In this document: positions 8,875 through 17,706 of the stretch, piece by piece
How positions within the stretch are numbered: the first letter of the stretch is position 1
Layout: each line of letters opens with the position of its first letter
DNA from: Clostridiales bacterium
GTDB taxonomy: Bacteria; Bacillota; Clostridia; Lachnospirales; Lachnospiraceae
Direction: 5' to 3'
Assembly: GCA_018365455.1 (NCBI GenBank)
Contig: JAGZJZ010000003.1
Location: 62,001-126,000 of the forward strand
DNA: 64,000 nucleotides
Program-made: the position numbers and the translations under genes
The notes under the pieces: model-generated
Databases searched by the model: none
Told to the model about the DNA's origin: nothing
What the model saw: the letters and a program-made list of their open reading frames with translations, nothing else

Positions 8875-10023
8875 TTATAAACACGTTTTTGGATCTGTAT
8901 ATTCTTTGCCGAGTGCTTCCGCCACACCCTGGAAGGTTACTTTTCCCTTATACGTGTTCAGCCCCGCCATAAAATCGGGATCTTCTTTCAACGCATTTAC
9001 CCCTTTATCCGCCAGCTTCAATACGTATGGGAGGGTGCTGCTGGACAGGGCAATTGTAGATGTCCTGGATACCGCCCCCGGCATATTTGCAACGGAATAA
9101 TGAATAACGCCATGCTTTTCAAAGCAGGGATTGTCATGGGTGGTAATCTTGGTGGAGGTTTCCACACAGCCGCCCTGATCGATTGCAACATCTACAATCA
9201 CACTGCCTTTTTTCATCTCTTTAACCATATCTTCGGTTACTACTTTCGGTGCCTTTGCCCCCGGAATTAATACCGCCCCGATAACCAGATCCGCTTCCTT
9301 TACCGCTTCTTTTAAATTGTAAGGATTATTGAACTGAGTATGGATTCTGCCTCCGCTGATGTCATCAATATATGCCATTCTTTCTGCATTGATATCGAAT
9401 ACGGTGACATCGGCTCCCATGCCTGTCGCTACTTTTGCCGCATTTAAGCCAACCACTCCACCGCCTACAACCACGACTTTTCCGGGCATAACTCCGGGTA
9501 CTCCTCCAAGAAGCACTCCGCTTCCGCCATTATAATTCTGAAGCATATAAGCGCCAACCTGTACGGACATTCTGCCGGCAACTTCGCTCATTGGAGCCAG
9601 CAGCGGAAGTCCCCCGTTTTTACCCCGGATCGTTTCATATGCTATTGCCGTAGTTTTCGTATCCAGTAATGCATCTGCCAGAGGGGCATCATTTGCAATA
9701 TGCAGGTAGGTAAATACCAGCTGGTCTTCTCTTAAATATTGATATTCTGACTCCACATATTCTTTTACCTTTACGATCATATCCGCTTTTGCAAATACAT
9801 CTGCGGCACTCCCCGCTATCTCAGCACCGGCATTTAAATATTCCTCATCTGTAAATCCGCTGCCTTCTCCGGCATTCGTCTCCACGATTACCTGATGTCC
9901 CCCATGCACCAGGGTATATACCCCTGCCGGCGTAACGGATACCCTGTTTTCATTATTTTTGATTTCTTTTGGCACTCCTACTATCATCCTTTTACCCATT
10001 GTATTCACAGGCTTGCCTGCCAT
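8875..10023 (-). CDS. ald: Alanine dehydrogenase
   Basis: The enzyme interconverts L-alanine and pyruvate with NAD. GVPKEIKNNENRV and the NAD-binding stretch KVVVVGGGVVGLNAAKVA are diagnostic; the substrate region has KVKEY (usually KVKEP) and TYLHIA. The family normally begins at the Met of MIVGVPKEIK, which is Met13 here. Three in-frame ATGs exist (10023, 9999, 9987) and none has a clear ribosome site, so the start is uncertain. The C-terminus is the usual family ending. It is a stand-alone gene, diverging from the small gene at 10259. Confidence 0.92.
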   Translation of the reverse strand: MAGKPVNTMGKRMIVGVPKEIKNNENRVSVTPAGVYTLVHGGHQVIVETNAGEGSGFTDEEYLNAGAEIAGSAADVFAKADMIVKVKEYVESEYQYLREDQLVFTYLHIANDAPLADALLDTKTTAIAYETIRGKNGGLPLLAPMSEVAGRMSVQVGAYMLQNYNGGSGVLLGGVPGVMPGKVVVVGGGVVGLNAAKVATGMGADVTVFDINAERMAYIDDISGGRIHTQFNNPYNLKEAVKEADLVIGAVLIPGAKAPKVVTEDMVKEMKKGSVIVDVAIDQGGCVETSTKITTHDNPCFEKHGVIHYSVANMPGAVSRTSTIALSSSTLPYVLKLADKGVNALKEDPDFMAGLNTYKGKVTFQGVAEALGKEYTDPKTCL

Positions 10024-10201
10024 ACAGCCACTTCTTTAGAAAGCTGAAGGAATTCCAGTGTGGCTTCCTTTCTCTTATCAATATTTTCTTTCAGCTTTTC
10101 AACAAACTATAAAAAACAGTATATCACAAAATATTCCAGAATCCACACTATTTTTTATATAAATCAGCATTAAATCCATTCATAATTATAGTTTTTTCCA
10201 C

Positions 10202-10230
10202 TTGTAACTCTAATTTAAATGTAGTATAGT
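10202..10230 (+). promoter_or_regulatory. Sigma-A-type promoter for the 10259/10726 gene pair
   Basis: TTGTAA and TATAGT are separated by exactly 17 bases, about 30 bases before the ATG, with GGAGG at 10249-10253. Confidence 0.6.
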
Positions 10231-10258
10231 TTATCAAAATACACAACCGGAGGTACTT

Positions 10259-10741
10259 ATGGAGGAATTATATCACGTAACAGGTACACTGAATGAAGGT
10301 TTCGTGGGTCAGATTTCATATACGGTATGCCTGGAACACACTTACGAAGAACTGGATATTGAATTTACTTTTGACAAACAACACTATGCTGTGATTACCG
10401 ATGAATTAAAAGAGGAAATGAAATCTCTTGTGGAAAAGGAATATGGGATTACTTCTTCCTCTGATGAAGAAATTACAAGAGTTATCCAAAATGATATGAA
10501 AACAGAAATACATACACTTGCTTCATTAAATGATACGTTTATCGGGTGCGTACACCGTCAGTTAACTACACGCCACATGTACTTTACCCCCCAGACAGCC
10601 ACGGAAGGCTGTATAGTCCAGCCCTGTTTGGAAGGGGTCTTAAAGGTTACTCTGCTGGTATTTAATGTGATACAAAATGATACCCACTATCAATTAACCG
10701 TATCTGCAGGAGGGAGACGCACAGCATGTACAAACGATTAG
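10259..10741 (+). CDS. Small acidic protein of unknown function
   Basis: I do not recognise the family by motif. The 160-residue protein is soluble and acidic, with no signal peptide or membrane helix. Near the N-terminus it reads YHVTGTLNEGFVGQISYTV, then an ELDIEFTFDK segment, suggesting a beta-rich domain, followed by a helical acidic middle and another beta-rich half. GGAGG sits 5 bases before the ATG. Its last 16 bases overlap the start of the PHP gene, so the two are translationally coupled and probably act together. Confidence 0.8.
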   Translation: MEELYHVTGTLNEGFVGQISYTVCLEHTYEELDIEFTFDKQHYAVITDELKEEMKSLVEKEYGITSSSDEEITRVIQNDMKTEIHTLASLNDTFIGCVHRQLTTRHMYFTPQTATEGCIVQPCLEGVLKVTLLVFNVIQNDTHYQLTVSAGGRRTACTND

Positions 10742-11652
10742 AACTGCACAATCATACCACGGAATCAGACAGCAGCATTACCTGTCAGGAGCTCATTGAA
10801 CTAATGGTAAAGGACAAAGCCGATGCATTTGCCATTACTGACCATAATACCATTTCGGGACATGGCAAAATCCGCAGCCTGCTGGAAGATATGGGTCATC
10901 CCATCGACTGCATTTACGGCATGGAATATACGACTTATTATGGGCATATTCTCTGCCTGAACCTTCAGGAATATGTTCCCTGGGAAAATATCAATCTTCA
11001 CAAACCGGAATTGCTGTTCCGGGCTGCCAGGGAAAAAGGAGCTTTAACGGGAGTTGCCCATCCTTTCTCCTACGGTCATCCGTTTGCCAGAGGATGCCGC
11101 TTTGATATGAAAATAACGGACTTCTCCGCGCTGGATTTTATTGAGATCTTCAACAATCCGGAGCCCCTCCACGAAGTAAATGAAAGAGGGCTGTTATGGT
11201 GGGAATCCCTGGTTCTGAAAGGACACCGCTTGGCCATGACCTGCGGTATGGACCTCCATGGAATCTGGGATATGGGCGGACAGTTTGCTACCTACATCCC
11301 CGGCGAAAAGGGCGGAGATACCGCCAGAGAACTGGCAGACGCCATACACTCCCTTAAAACCTGCATTTCAAAAGGACCTATTCTGGTAAGCAATCCGGAG
11401 CCGGAAAGCAATACCATAGCCTTTACCATCCTTCCTGCCCACAAGCCGGGATATTTACACACCCCTGGAACACCTTACTATCTTACACTGAAAACAGGTG
11501 GGAAAATCATTCATAAGGAAATTCAGCCGGAAGAAACACTGCATGTTTCTCTGGATGAATTAAATGGTGCAGAAATTATCATTCCAAAACTGTACCAGCA
11601 GGACACTGCCATAGAAAATCTGGTATGCGTGGGCTGCGTTATTTATCTTTGA
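10726..11652 (+). CDS. PHP-domain metal-dependent phosphoesterase
   Basis: This 308-residue protein is of the PHP family, which hydrolyses phosphoesters (for example nucleoside 3',5'-bisphosphates or histidinol phosphate) with a metal cluster. Metal-ligand motifs are visible in order: ELHNHTTESDS, ITDHNT, GMEYTT, GVAHPFSYGHP and CGMDLHG. Residues after about 230 form an extra beta-rich C-terminal domain. GGAGGGAGACGCACAGC precedes the ATG inside the previous gene. The stop codon lies within the first unit of the 18-bp repeat array. Substrate unknown. Confidence 0.85.
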   Translation: MYKRLELHNHTTESDSSITCQELIELMVKDKADAFAITDHNTISGHGKIRSLLEDMGHPIDCIYGMEYTTYYGHILCLNLQEYVPWENINLHKPELLFRAAREKGALTGVAHPFSYGHPFARGCRFDMKITDFSALDFIEIFNNPEPLHEVNERGLLWWESLVLKGHRLAMTCGMDLHGIWDMGGQFATYIPGEKGGDTARELADAIHSLKTCISKGPILVSNPEPESNTIAFTILPAHKPGYLHTPGTPYYLTLKTGGKIIHKEIQPEETLHVSLDELNGAEIIIPKLYQQDTAIENLVCVGCVIYL

Positions 11653-11790
11653 GACAGGTTGCACGATTGAGCATAATTTTGCTCTTGAGACAGGATGTGC
11701 GCTTGACCGGATTGTACGATTGAGCCAGGTTGTGCGCTTGACCGGATTGTGCGCTTGAGCCGATTTGTTCACTTGACCCGGATTTCCACC
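11649..11790 (+). repeat. Array of eight degenerate 17-18 bp tandem repeats
   Basis: Eight consecutive units start at 11649, 11667, 11685, 11703, 11720, 11738, 11755 and 11773. Each begins TTGA; the rough consensus is TTGAGCCGGATTGTGCGC. Units 4 and 6 differ at one position (TTGACCGGATTGTACGA versus TTGACCGGATTGTGCGC in core). They overlap the PHP stop codon and end just before the AraC gene. The head-to-tail packing with no spacers excludes CRISPR. Function unknown; helical phasing is slightly under two turns per unit. Confidence 0.85.
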
Positions 11791-11848
11791 TATGCTATGC
11801 TTAACACAAAGCAACTACTACTTTGTAAATGAAAGGCATCCTCTTACC

Positions 11849-12760
11849 ATGGATAATTATTATTATGAGCAGACCCGTCTGGTCTCGGACCTTCATGTTA
11901 ATTTTGAACATATCCTGATTTCGAAAATGTATATTCCCGGTCACTGGCATGAGTGTATCGAAATTCTGTATATGAATGACGGGCGACTGGAAACGATCAT
12001 TAAAAACCAGACCACGGTTCTGGAAAAGGATGATCTGATCCTGGTAAATCCCAGAGATCTGCACAGCACCAGATGCCTCAATGACTGTGACTATATCCTG
12101 CTTCAGATTCCATACCCTATGCTCAAGAATTATATTCCGGAAATCGATACTATTCGTTTTGTAATTCCTCAATTCCCGGAAAGTGAAATTGTCCGTACAA
12201 AGCTTTGCCAGATGAAAGAAACTATTCTGCAGATGGCGGTACTGGTCCAGGAGAAGCCGATGGGTTCCCATTTGAAATTTACCAGTCTGCTCTTTGAGAT
12301 GCTTTATATGCTCTATCATAATTTCCAGGTGCCGGTTGACCCTGATACAAAGGAGAAAAACACCCGGAACCTGGAACGTTTGGGACCCATTCTGGATTAT
12401 GTGAAAAAGCATTCCAATGAAAAAATCCTTTTAAGTGAAATTTCATCCTATGCCGGGTTTACACCAGAATATTTTTGCCGATTTTTCAAAAGGCATATGG
12501 GCATCACTTTTGTGGAATATCTGAACCAGTACCGGTTCAACTGTATCTATCAGGATCTTTGCTGTACGGATACCTCTTTGCTGTCGCTCCTGGAACAGCA
12601 TGGCTTTACCAATTATAAACTGTTCCGTAAGATGTTTTACGATGTCTACGGATGTACCCCCGGGCAAATCCGAAAAGAACTGGCAGCAAAAAAAGATTCC
12701 GGCAATCAGTATACCGCCTCTTTCTGGATCAATTCTATGAATTCGTCCAGGGACATCTGA
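11849..12760 (+). CDS. AraC-family transcriptional regulator with cupin-like sensor domain
   Basis: This is a 303-residue regulator. The N-terminal half (about 1-150) is a cupin-like sensor with MYIPGHWHECIEILY. The C-terminal 100 residues are the double helix-turn-helix, including LSEISSYAGFTPEYFCRFFKRHMG and FTNYKLFRKMFYDVYGCTPGQIRKE. I chose the ATG at 11849 because MDNYYYEQTRL is the natural family start; a start at 11792 would add 19 residues. Its last 55 bases overlap the 3' end of thrS on the other strand. The target is unknown; the repeat array immediately upstream may be involved. Confidence 0.85.
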   Translation: MDNYYYEQTRLVSDLHVNFEHILISKMYIPGHWHECIEILYMNDGRLETIIKNQTTVLEKDDLILVNPRDLHSTRCLNDCDYILLQIPYPMLKNYIPEIDTIRFVIPQFPESEIVRTKLCQMKETILQMAVLVQEKPMGSHLKFTSLLFEMLYMLYHNFQVPVDPDTKEKNTRNLERLGPILDYVKKHSNEKILLSEISSYAGFTPEYFCRFFKRHMGITFVEYLNQYRFNCIYQDLCCTDTSLLSLLEQHGFTNYKLFRKMFYDVYGCTPGQIRKELAAKKDSGNQYTASFWINSMNSSRDI

Positions 12761-14430
12761 CTGGTTCTCTGGCTGTCACGGTCGCGGACTGACACCGTGC
12801 CTGCTTCTTCTTCCTTTTGTCCCAGGATAACCATATACGGCACTTTTTCCAGTTGGGCTTCCCTGATCTTATACCCGACTTTTTCATCTCTTTGATCCAC
12901 TTCACATCGGATGGATGCTGCTTTTAACCGCTCTGCGATTTTCCCGGCATAAACATTGGATTTTTCCGATACCGGCAGTATTTTTGTCTGAACCGGTGCC
13001 AGCCAAACCGGAAATTTCCCGGCATAATGCTCTATCAGGATTCCAATAAAGCGCTCAATAGAGCCGTATACTACCCGGTGGATCATAATCGGACGGTGCT
13101 TCTCTCTGTCTGCCCCGATATATTCTGCTCCAAAGCGAAGGGGCAGCTGAAAATCCAGCTGTATCGTCCCGCACTGCCACGTCCTTCCAATAGAATCCTT
13201 TAGATGAAAATCAATCTTCGGTCCGTAAAATGCCCCGTCTCCCTCATTTACAACAAAGGACATGTTAAGTTCATCCAGCGCATTTCTAAGTCCGTTTGTA
13301 GCCAGCTCCCAATCTTCCTGGCTTCCGATGCTGTTTTCCGGCTTTGTGGATAATTCCACATGATACGTAAACCCAAACTTTCGGTACACTTCATCGATCA
13401 GGCGCACAACCCCTTTGATTTCTTCTGTGATCTGCTCATTTGCCATAAATATATGGGCATCATCCTGTGCGAAACTGCGCACCCGCATCAGCCCATGAAG
13501 GGCGCCGGATTTTTCGTGGCGGTGAACAACACCCAATTCTCCAATGCGTATGGGCAGCTCCCGGTAAGAATGGGGTTCTGACTGGTAAACCAGCATTCCC
13601 CCCGGACAGTTCATAGGTTTGATGGCAAATTCTTCTCCATCAATGGAGGACGTATACATATTTTCTTTGTAATGCTCCCAATGCCCGGATGTCTCCCACA
13701 ATTTGCGGTTTAGCATCACAGGCGTAGATATTTCTACGTAACCTTCTCTTTGATGAATTTTTCTCCAGTAATCAATTAACTGATTTTTAAGCACCACTCC
13801 TTTGGGAAGAAAAAACGGGAAACCAGGTCCTTCGTCCATCATGGCAAACAGCCTCAGTTCTTTCCCCAGCTTTCGGTGATCCCTTTTTTTCGCTTCTTCC
13901 ATCTGCAGCAGATACTCCTTTAACTGAGATGGATTTTCAAAAGATATTCCATAGATTCTGGTGAGCATTTTGTTCTTCTCACAGCCTCTCCAATAAGCTC
14001 CTGCCAGTGATGTAAGCTTCACCGCCCCTGCATATTTCGTATTTTTTAGATGAGGGCCTTTGCATAGATCACAAAATTCTCCCTGCCGGTAAAAACGAAA
14101 CTTTTCTTCCATTGACATGTCATAGATGAGCTCCAGTTTATAAGGTTCTTCTTTTTCCTTCATAAAAGAAATTGCCTCTTCCCTGGACAGTTCAAAAGAT
14201 TCAACCTCATAACCGCTGTCTATAATCTTCTTCATTTCCTCTTCTATCCGCTCCAGGTCTTCTCCCGTAAATGGAATCTCACAATCAAAATCATAATAAA
14301 ACCCATTTTCAACAGCCGGTCCAATTGCAAGTTTTGTCCCGGGATACAAGCGTTTCACCGCCTGGGCTAAAATATGCGCCGTCGTATGATAGAATACACT
14401 CTTTTCAAATTTTTCTTTCATCTGCTCCAA
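12706..14430 (-). CDS. thrS: Threonyl-tRNA synthetase lacking the N-terminal TGS domain
   Basis: Charges tRNA-Thr. The protein is 574 residues against about 640 for typical bacterial ThrRS; it begins directly at the editing domain, so the roughly 60-residue TGS domain is absent. Editing-site residues are present: H15 and H19 in HTTAH, C123 and H127 in CKGPH. Zinc ligands of the catalytic site appear as C275 (NCPGGM), H326 (DDAHIF) and H451 (MIHRVV). The anticodon-binding domain is at the C-terminus. Expression is governed by the T-box leader upstream. Its 3' end overlaps the convergent AraC gene by 55 bases. Confidence 0.95.
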   Translation of the reverse strand: MEQMKEKFEKSVFYHTTAHILAQAVKRLYPGTKLAIGPAVENGFYYDFDCEIPFTGEDLERIEEEMKKIIDSGYEVESFELSREEAISFMKEKEEPYKLELIYDMSMEEKFRFYRQGEFCDLCKGPHLKNTKYAGAVKLTSLAGAYWRGCEKNKMLTRIYGISFENPSQLKEYLLQMEEAKKRDHRKLGKELRLFAMMDEGPGFPFFLPKGVVLKNQLIDYWRKIHQREGYVEISTPVMLNRKLWETSGHWEHYKENMYTSSIDGEEFAIKPMNCPGGMLVYQSEPHSYRELPIRIGELGVVHRHEKSGALHGLMRVRSFAQDDAHIFMANEQITEEIKGVVRLIDEVYRKFGFTYHVELSTKPENSIGSQEDWELATNGLRNALDELNMSFVVNEGDGAFYGPKIDFHLKDSIGRTWQCGTIQLDFQLPLRFGAEYIGADREKHRPIMIHRVVYGSIERFIGILIEHYAGKFPVWLAPVQTKILPVSEKSNVYAGKIAERLKAASIRCEVDQRDEKVGYKIREAQLEKVPYMVILGQKEEEAGTVSVRDRDSQRTSQMSLDEFIELIQKEAVY

Positions 14431-14506
14431 GCTCCTTTACCTTTTAATAACAGGGCATAAACTCCTGTTTAAATTGGATAACAATCTGGCCAGATTGCAG
14501 TAACAT

Positions 14507-14559
14507 AAGAAAAGCACCCTCAAACGCACGACAGACAACTGCCATACGTTTAAGGGTGC
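14507..14559 (-). terminator. T-box attenuator terminator of thrS
   Basis: On the minus strand GCACCCTTAAACG pairs with CGTTTGAGGGTGC, followed by TTTTCTT. This is the terminator alternative of the T-box switch. Confidence 0.8.
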
Positions 14560-14780
14560 AAACTAATCAGAATGCACGGTTCCACCTTAATTTTTCTCTT
14601 TCAGATTCTAACAAATCCAAGCCTTTAACGCAGGCGTACAGCAATGCTTATTCTCTCGACTTCGCACCGCTGCTCGGGAATGGTCTTCGCTGACATTTCA
14701 CATAAGAAACTTCCACCAATTTGTTTCTCTCTCTGACTGCTTCCTGACAGTTACTGTTTCCTTCATAGCTTTTCTTATAT
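14560..14780 (-). promoter_or_regulatory. T-box riboswitch leader, threonine specifier
   Basis: The minus-strand sequence carries the T-box element AAGGTGGAACCGTGC (14588..14574), preceded by a long stem I region with an AG-rich bulge and distal GGTG loop. A likely specifier codon ACC (Thr) is at 14684..14682 in GAAGACCATTC. It senses uncharged tRNA-Thr and controls read-through into thrS. The specifier position is inferred from pattern, not from a folded model. Confidence 0.85.
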
Positions 14781-14787
14781 TGAAGTC

Positions 14788-14815
14788 ATTATAGCACTTT
14801 CAGCGGGTCTGTCAA
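14788..14815 (-). promoter_or_regulatory. Promoter of the thrS T-box transcript
   Basis: On the minus strand, consensus TTGACA (14815..14810) and consensus TATAAT (14793..14788) are separated by 16 bases. Transcription should begin near 14780, at the start of the T-box leader. Confidence 0.8.
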
Positions 14816-14826
14816 GGGCTGATTTA

Positions 14827-15687
14827 TTATTTATAAATTTTCTTAGCAGAAAATCCCCTGCCCCGCACTTCATTAACGTGGCTGATCACCATAAATGCTT
14901 TTGGATCTTCTTCCATAACCAGCTGATTGAGTTTCACCAGTTCCCGGTTGGATATGACAGTCAATATAATTGGCTGTTCATTTTGCATATACCCCGTCTG
15001 CGCATGGATAAACGTGGTTCCCCGATCCAGGCGCTTTAAGATCTCCCTGTTAATCTCCTCATACTTACTGCTAATAATTTTCACCTGGGTCTGGGCAGTT
15101 CCCATAAAGAGAATCTTGTCCAGAACAACGGAATAGATCAGTACAAGAAGAATACCATATACAATCTGTTCCGAATCCGAGAACATCATCTGCAGTATCA
15201 GAATTGTAAAATCAAAGATATATAGCATGGCCGAAACCGGAAGCCCGAACTTCTTATTCAGTACAAGCGGCGGAATGTCCATACCACCGGTGGAGGCACC
15301 GGCACGAATTACAAATCCTATTGCAAAGCCGATCATAATTCCGCCGCAGATGGTGGATAACATCCTGTCACCGGTGACATGCTCCAGTATGGGAATTTTC
15401 TGGAACACGCCCAGGATAAGCGGATAGTAAAAGGTACTGATCAGTGTGGTAAGGGCAAAACGTTTCCCCAAAATAAAAGCTCCCAGGATAAACATAACGG
15501 CATTAAAACAGAATACAAATGCCGAAATAGGAATCTGAAAATAATGGTGGAAAGATAGTGCCAGTCCTGTGGTGCCTCCCGTAATCATCTGATTCGGAAG
15601 AATGAAGATGGTAATTGCAAGTGCATAAATCGTATTTCCCAAAAATACAAAGAAAACATTTTTCATTTTTGATAATTGTGATAACAT
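14827..15687 (-). CDS. YitT-family membrane protein (DUF161/DUF2179)
   Basis: This 286-residue protein has about five membrane helices (residues about 10-200) containing the family hallmark PNQMITGGTTGLAL and a second copy-like motif GASTGGMDIPPLVLN. It ends in a cytoplasmic DUF2179 domain (about 205-280) with RLDRGTTFIHAQTGYM. YitT proteins are widespread in Firmicutes; their transport or signalling role is not settled. AGAGGGAAACTT precedes the ATG. It is a single gene whose stop lies just upstream of the thrS promoter. Confidence 0.9.
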   Translation of the reverse strand: MLSQLSKMKNVFFVFLGNTIYALAITIFILPNQMITGGTTGLALSFHHYFQIPISAFVFCFNAVMFILGAFILGKRFALTTLISTFYYPLILGVFQKIPILEHVTGDRMLSTICGGIMIGFAIGFVIRAGASTGGMDIPPLVLNKKFGLPVSAMLYIFDFTILILQMMFSDSEQIVYGILLVLIYSVVLDKILFMGTAQTQVKIISSKYEEINREILKRLDRGTTFIHAQTGYMQNEQPIILTVISNRELVKLNQLVMEEDPKAFMVISHVNEVRGRGFSAKKIYK

Positions 15688-15824
15688 AAGTTTCCCTCTT
15701 TCCTGTTTTTTACTGCCTGGTTATATTAGAATTTTTTTGACAGCTGTGTGCCACACTTTACACACGTGGTTGTATATAAAAGTTTTACATAAAATAATTC
15801 TGTTATATTACTACACTAAAGCAC

Positions 15825-15852
15825 AAAAAAAGCAGGTTACTAAGTAACCTGC
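15825..15852 (-). terminator. Intrinsic terminator between the NSS transporter and yitT
   Basis: GCAGGTTACT and AGTAACCTGC form a 10-bp stem around a single base, followed on the minus strand by TTTTTTTGTGC. It lies 215 bases past the transporter stop and about 138 bases before the YitT start. Confidence 0.75.
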
Positions 15853-16066
15853 AAAGTTTGTTTTGTATGTTAAATCTTTTATTTTTATCATAATATCTAT
15901 TTATCCAATATAACCGTAAACTCACTGAAATACACATCCTGTCTTTTTCTCTGATAAGAATACCACATTTATCCGAAGGAGTAAAGCAGTATTTAAAAGC
16001 AGGGCTGTTTCCAACTCTTATATTACTGTTCACACCCTTCGGATGCTCAAAGTTACAGCAACACTC
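15853..16066 (-). other. Structured non-coding stretch downstream of the NSS transporter
   Basis: No convincing gene is present here; a 76-codon open frame lacks a ribosome site. Near the transporter stop, ATCCGAAGG (15971-15979) and CCTTCGGAT (16036-16044) form a perfect 9-bp helix enclosing an inner CAGTA/TACTG helix. The element could be a structured 3' UTR or the beginning of a leader ending at the terminator 15825-15852. Confidence 0.4.
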
Positions 16067-17392
16067 TTATTTCATAATCGTGCGGTAAACATCCATGAAT
16101 CCCATAACCGTTACAATTACAACCAGAATCGGTGTAATAAACCGAATGCAGATCAGCCATGCCTTTTTCAGCTTAAAGGAAATCCCGTCCGATTCCACAT
16201 GCTGCAGAATCCGTTTCGGTCCCCAGATCCAGCCTACAAAAATGCACATCAGAATACCGCCAATAGGCATCAGAATATTATCTGTCAGCATCCCCATAAA
16301 ATCAAAAACAGAGTAATTTAAGATGGTCACATCTCCCAATACTCCAAACGACAGGGCACTTGGAATACCCAGCAGGAATACACCCAATGCGACGAAAATT
16401 ACCGCCGTTCTCCTCTTACATTTAAAATGATCCAATACAGAGGACACCACACATTCTAAAAGCGCTATGGCAGAAGTTAAGGCTGCAAAAAACATCAGTC
16501 CAAAAAACAGTAAGGCAAAAATCCATCCGCCGGACATACTTTCAAATACTTTCGGGAGTGTTCCAAAAGTCAAACTTGGTCCCTGCGCCGGTTCCAGTCC
16601 AAACGCAAATACTGCCGGGAATATAGCCAGACCCGCCAAAATCGCAACGAAGGTGTCAAGACCCGCAACAATCAGGGCATTTTTAGGGATATTTTCTTTT
16701 CTGTTTAAATAACTGCCGTAAGTGATTGTGATTCCCATACACAGACTCAGTGAATAAAATACCTGTCCCAATGCAGCCGGTACCGACTTCAGGTCAAATC
16801 CACCGTTCATTTTAAATACAAAATCCACACCCTGATTTGCACCAGGCAGTGTCAGGGATCGTATTACAATGATCACCAGTAAGATCAGCAGTCCAGGCAT
16901 CATAAACCGTGAAGCTTTCTCAATTCCCTTTGTGCCTCTATAACAAACAAATCCGGTACATGCCATAAATACCAGATGCCAGATGACAGGCGCCGCCGGC
17001 TCTGCGATATATGCGCTGAAATCCACCGGTGCACTCATGCTTGTAACATAACTGGCTATATATTTTAAAATCCATCCGCCGATAACACTGTAGTAAGATA
17101 ATATAATAAACGCACATAAAATACCCATAATACCGATAATTTTGGATTTGGGATTTAAATTCTCATATGCCTGTACCGGTCCCTTCCCCGTCATTCTTCC
17201 TATACTCATCTCTGTGATCATAACCGGAAGTCCCAATACCGCGATAAAAATTAAATACGTAATTAAAAATTGAAATCCACCGTTCTTTCCCATTAAATAC
17301 GGGAACTTCCAGAGATTCCCTAGTCCCACCGCTGCTCCCGCAGTTGCAAGGATAAATCCCAGGCTAGACGCCCATTGTCCTTTTTTCTCCAT
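16067..17392 (-). CDS. Sodium-dependent amino-acid/neurotransmitter symporter family (NSS/SNF) transporter
   Basis: This 441-residue membrane protein, with about 11-12 helices, imports an amino acid or similar solute with Na+. The first helix carries the family signature AGAAVGLGNLWKFPYLMGKNGG, with ALTSAIALLECVV at the eighth-helix sodium site. The length matches bacterial NSS members such as MhsT and LeuT relatives. The ATG at 17392 has GGAGGGC upstream; an extended TTG start overlaps that ribosome site and was rejected. Substrate cannot be predicted reliably. Confidence 0.92.
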   Translation of the reverse strand: MEKKGQWASSLGFILATAGAAVGLGNLWKFPYLMGKNGGFQFLITYLIFIAVLGLPVMITEMSIGRMTGKGPVQAYENLNPKSKIIGIMGILCAFIILSYYSVIGGWILKYIASYVTSMSAPVDFSAYIAEPAAPVIWHLVFMACTGFVCYRGTKGIEKASRFMMPGLLILLVIIVIRSLTLPGANQGVDFVFKMNGGFDLKSVPAALGQVFYSLSLCMGITITYGSYLNRKENIPKNALIVAGLDTFVAILAGLAIFPAVFAFGLEPAQGPSLTFGTLPKVFESMSGGWIFALLFFGLMFFAALTSAIALLECVVSSVLDHFKCKRRTAVIFVALGVFLLGIPSALSFGVLGDVTILNYSVFDFMGMLTDNILMPIGGILMCIFVGWIWGPKRILQHVESDGISFKLKKAWLICIRFITPILVVIVTVMGFMDVYRTIMK

Positions 17393-17706
17393 TTTGCCCT
17401 CCAATTAAGATTATCTAACACTCTTACGCCCTCAAATATTATAACGCTAACAGAGCAGAGTTAAAATTAGTTTAACAAAATTGTAGGTATATTTCAACAA
17501 AATTAATCATTTTTCCATATATATCTTCAAACATAATCCCTGAAAACCATAATCTGACTTAGTAAATTCCAAAATCAGCAGTGTAAAAGCGATTTTTTTT
17601 TCACACTTTTTTAATTATTCCCCAAAAACTTGTAACAGAAATATAACTTGCTTCTATTCTATCTCAGATGTAAAATAGCAGTAACGAAAAAAAGGAGGTG
17701 GATTCC
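17393..17706. other. AT-rich divergent intergenic region
   Basis: Besides promoters (a TATAAT on the minus strand for the transporter, and 17648-17676 for the HExxH gene) I see no gene, repeat or structured RNA here. Confidence 0.6.
17648..17676 (+). promoter_or_regulatory. Promoter of the HExxH membrane-protein gene
   Basis: TTGCTT and TAAAAT are separated by 17 bases, 31 bases ahead of the ATG, with AAAGGAGGTGG in between. Confidence 0.55.

Noticed and set aside
11649..11790. CRISPR array
   Set aside because: Units are 17-18 bp, degenerate and directly adjacent with no spacers, and no cas genes are near.
15803..16033. 76-codon open frame on the minus strand between the NSS transporter and yitT
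   Set aside because: No ribosome site, no recognisable domain, and it overlaps a paired RNA-like element and a terminator.
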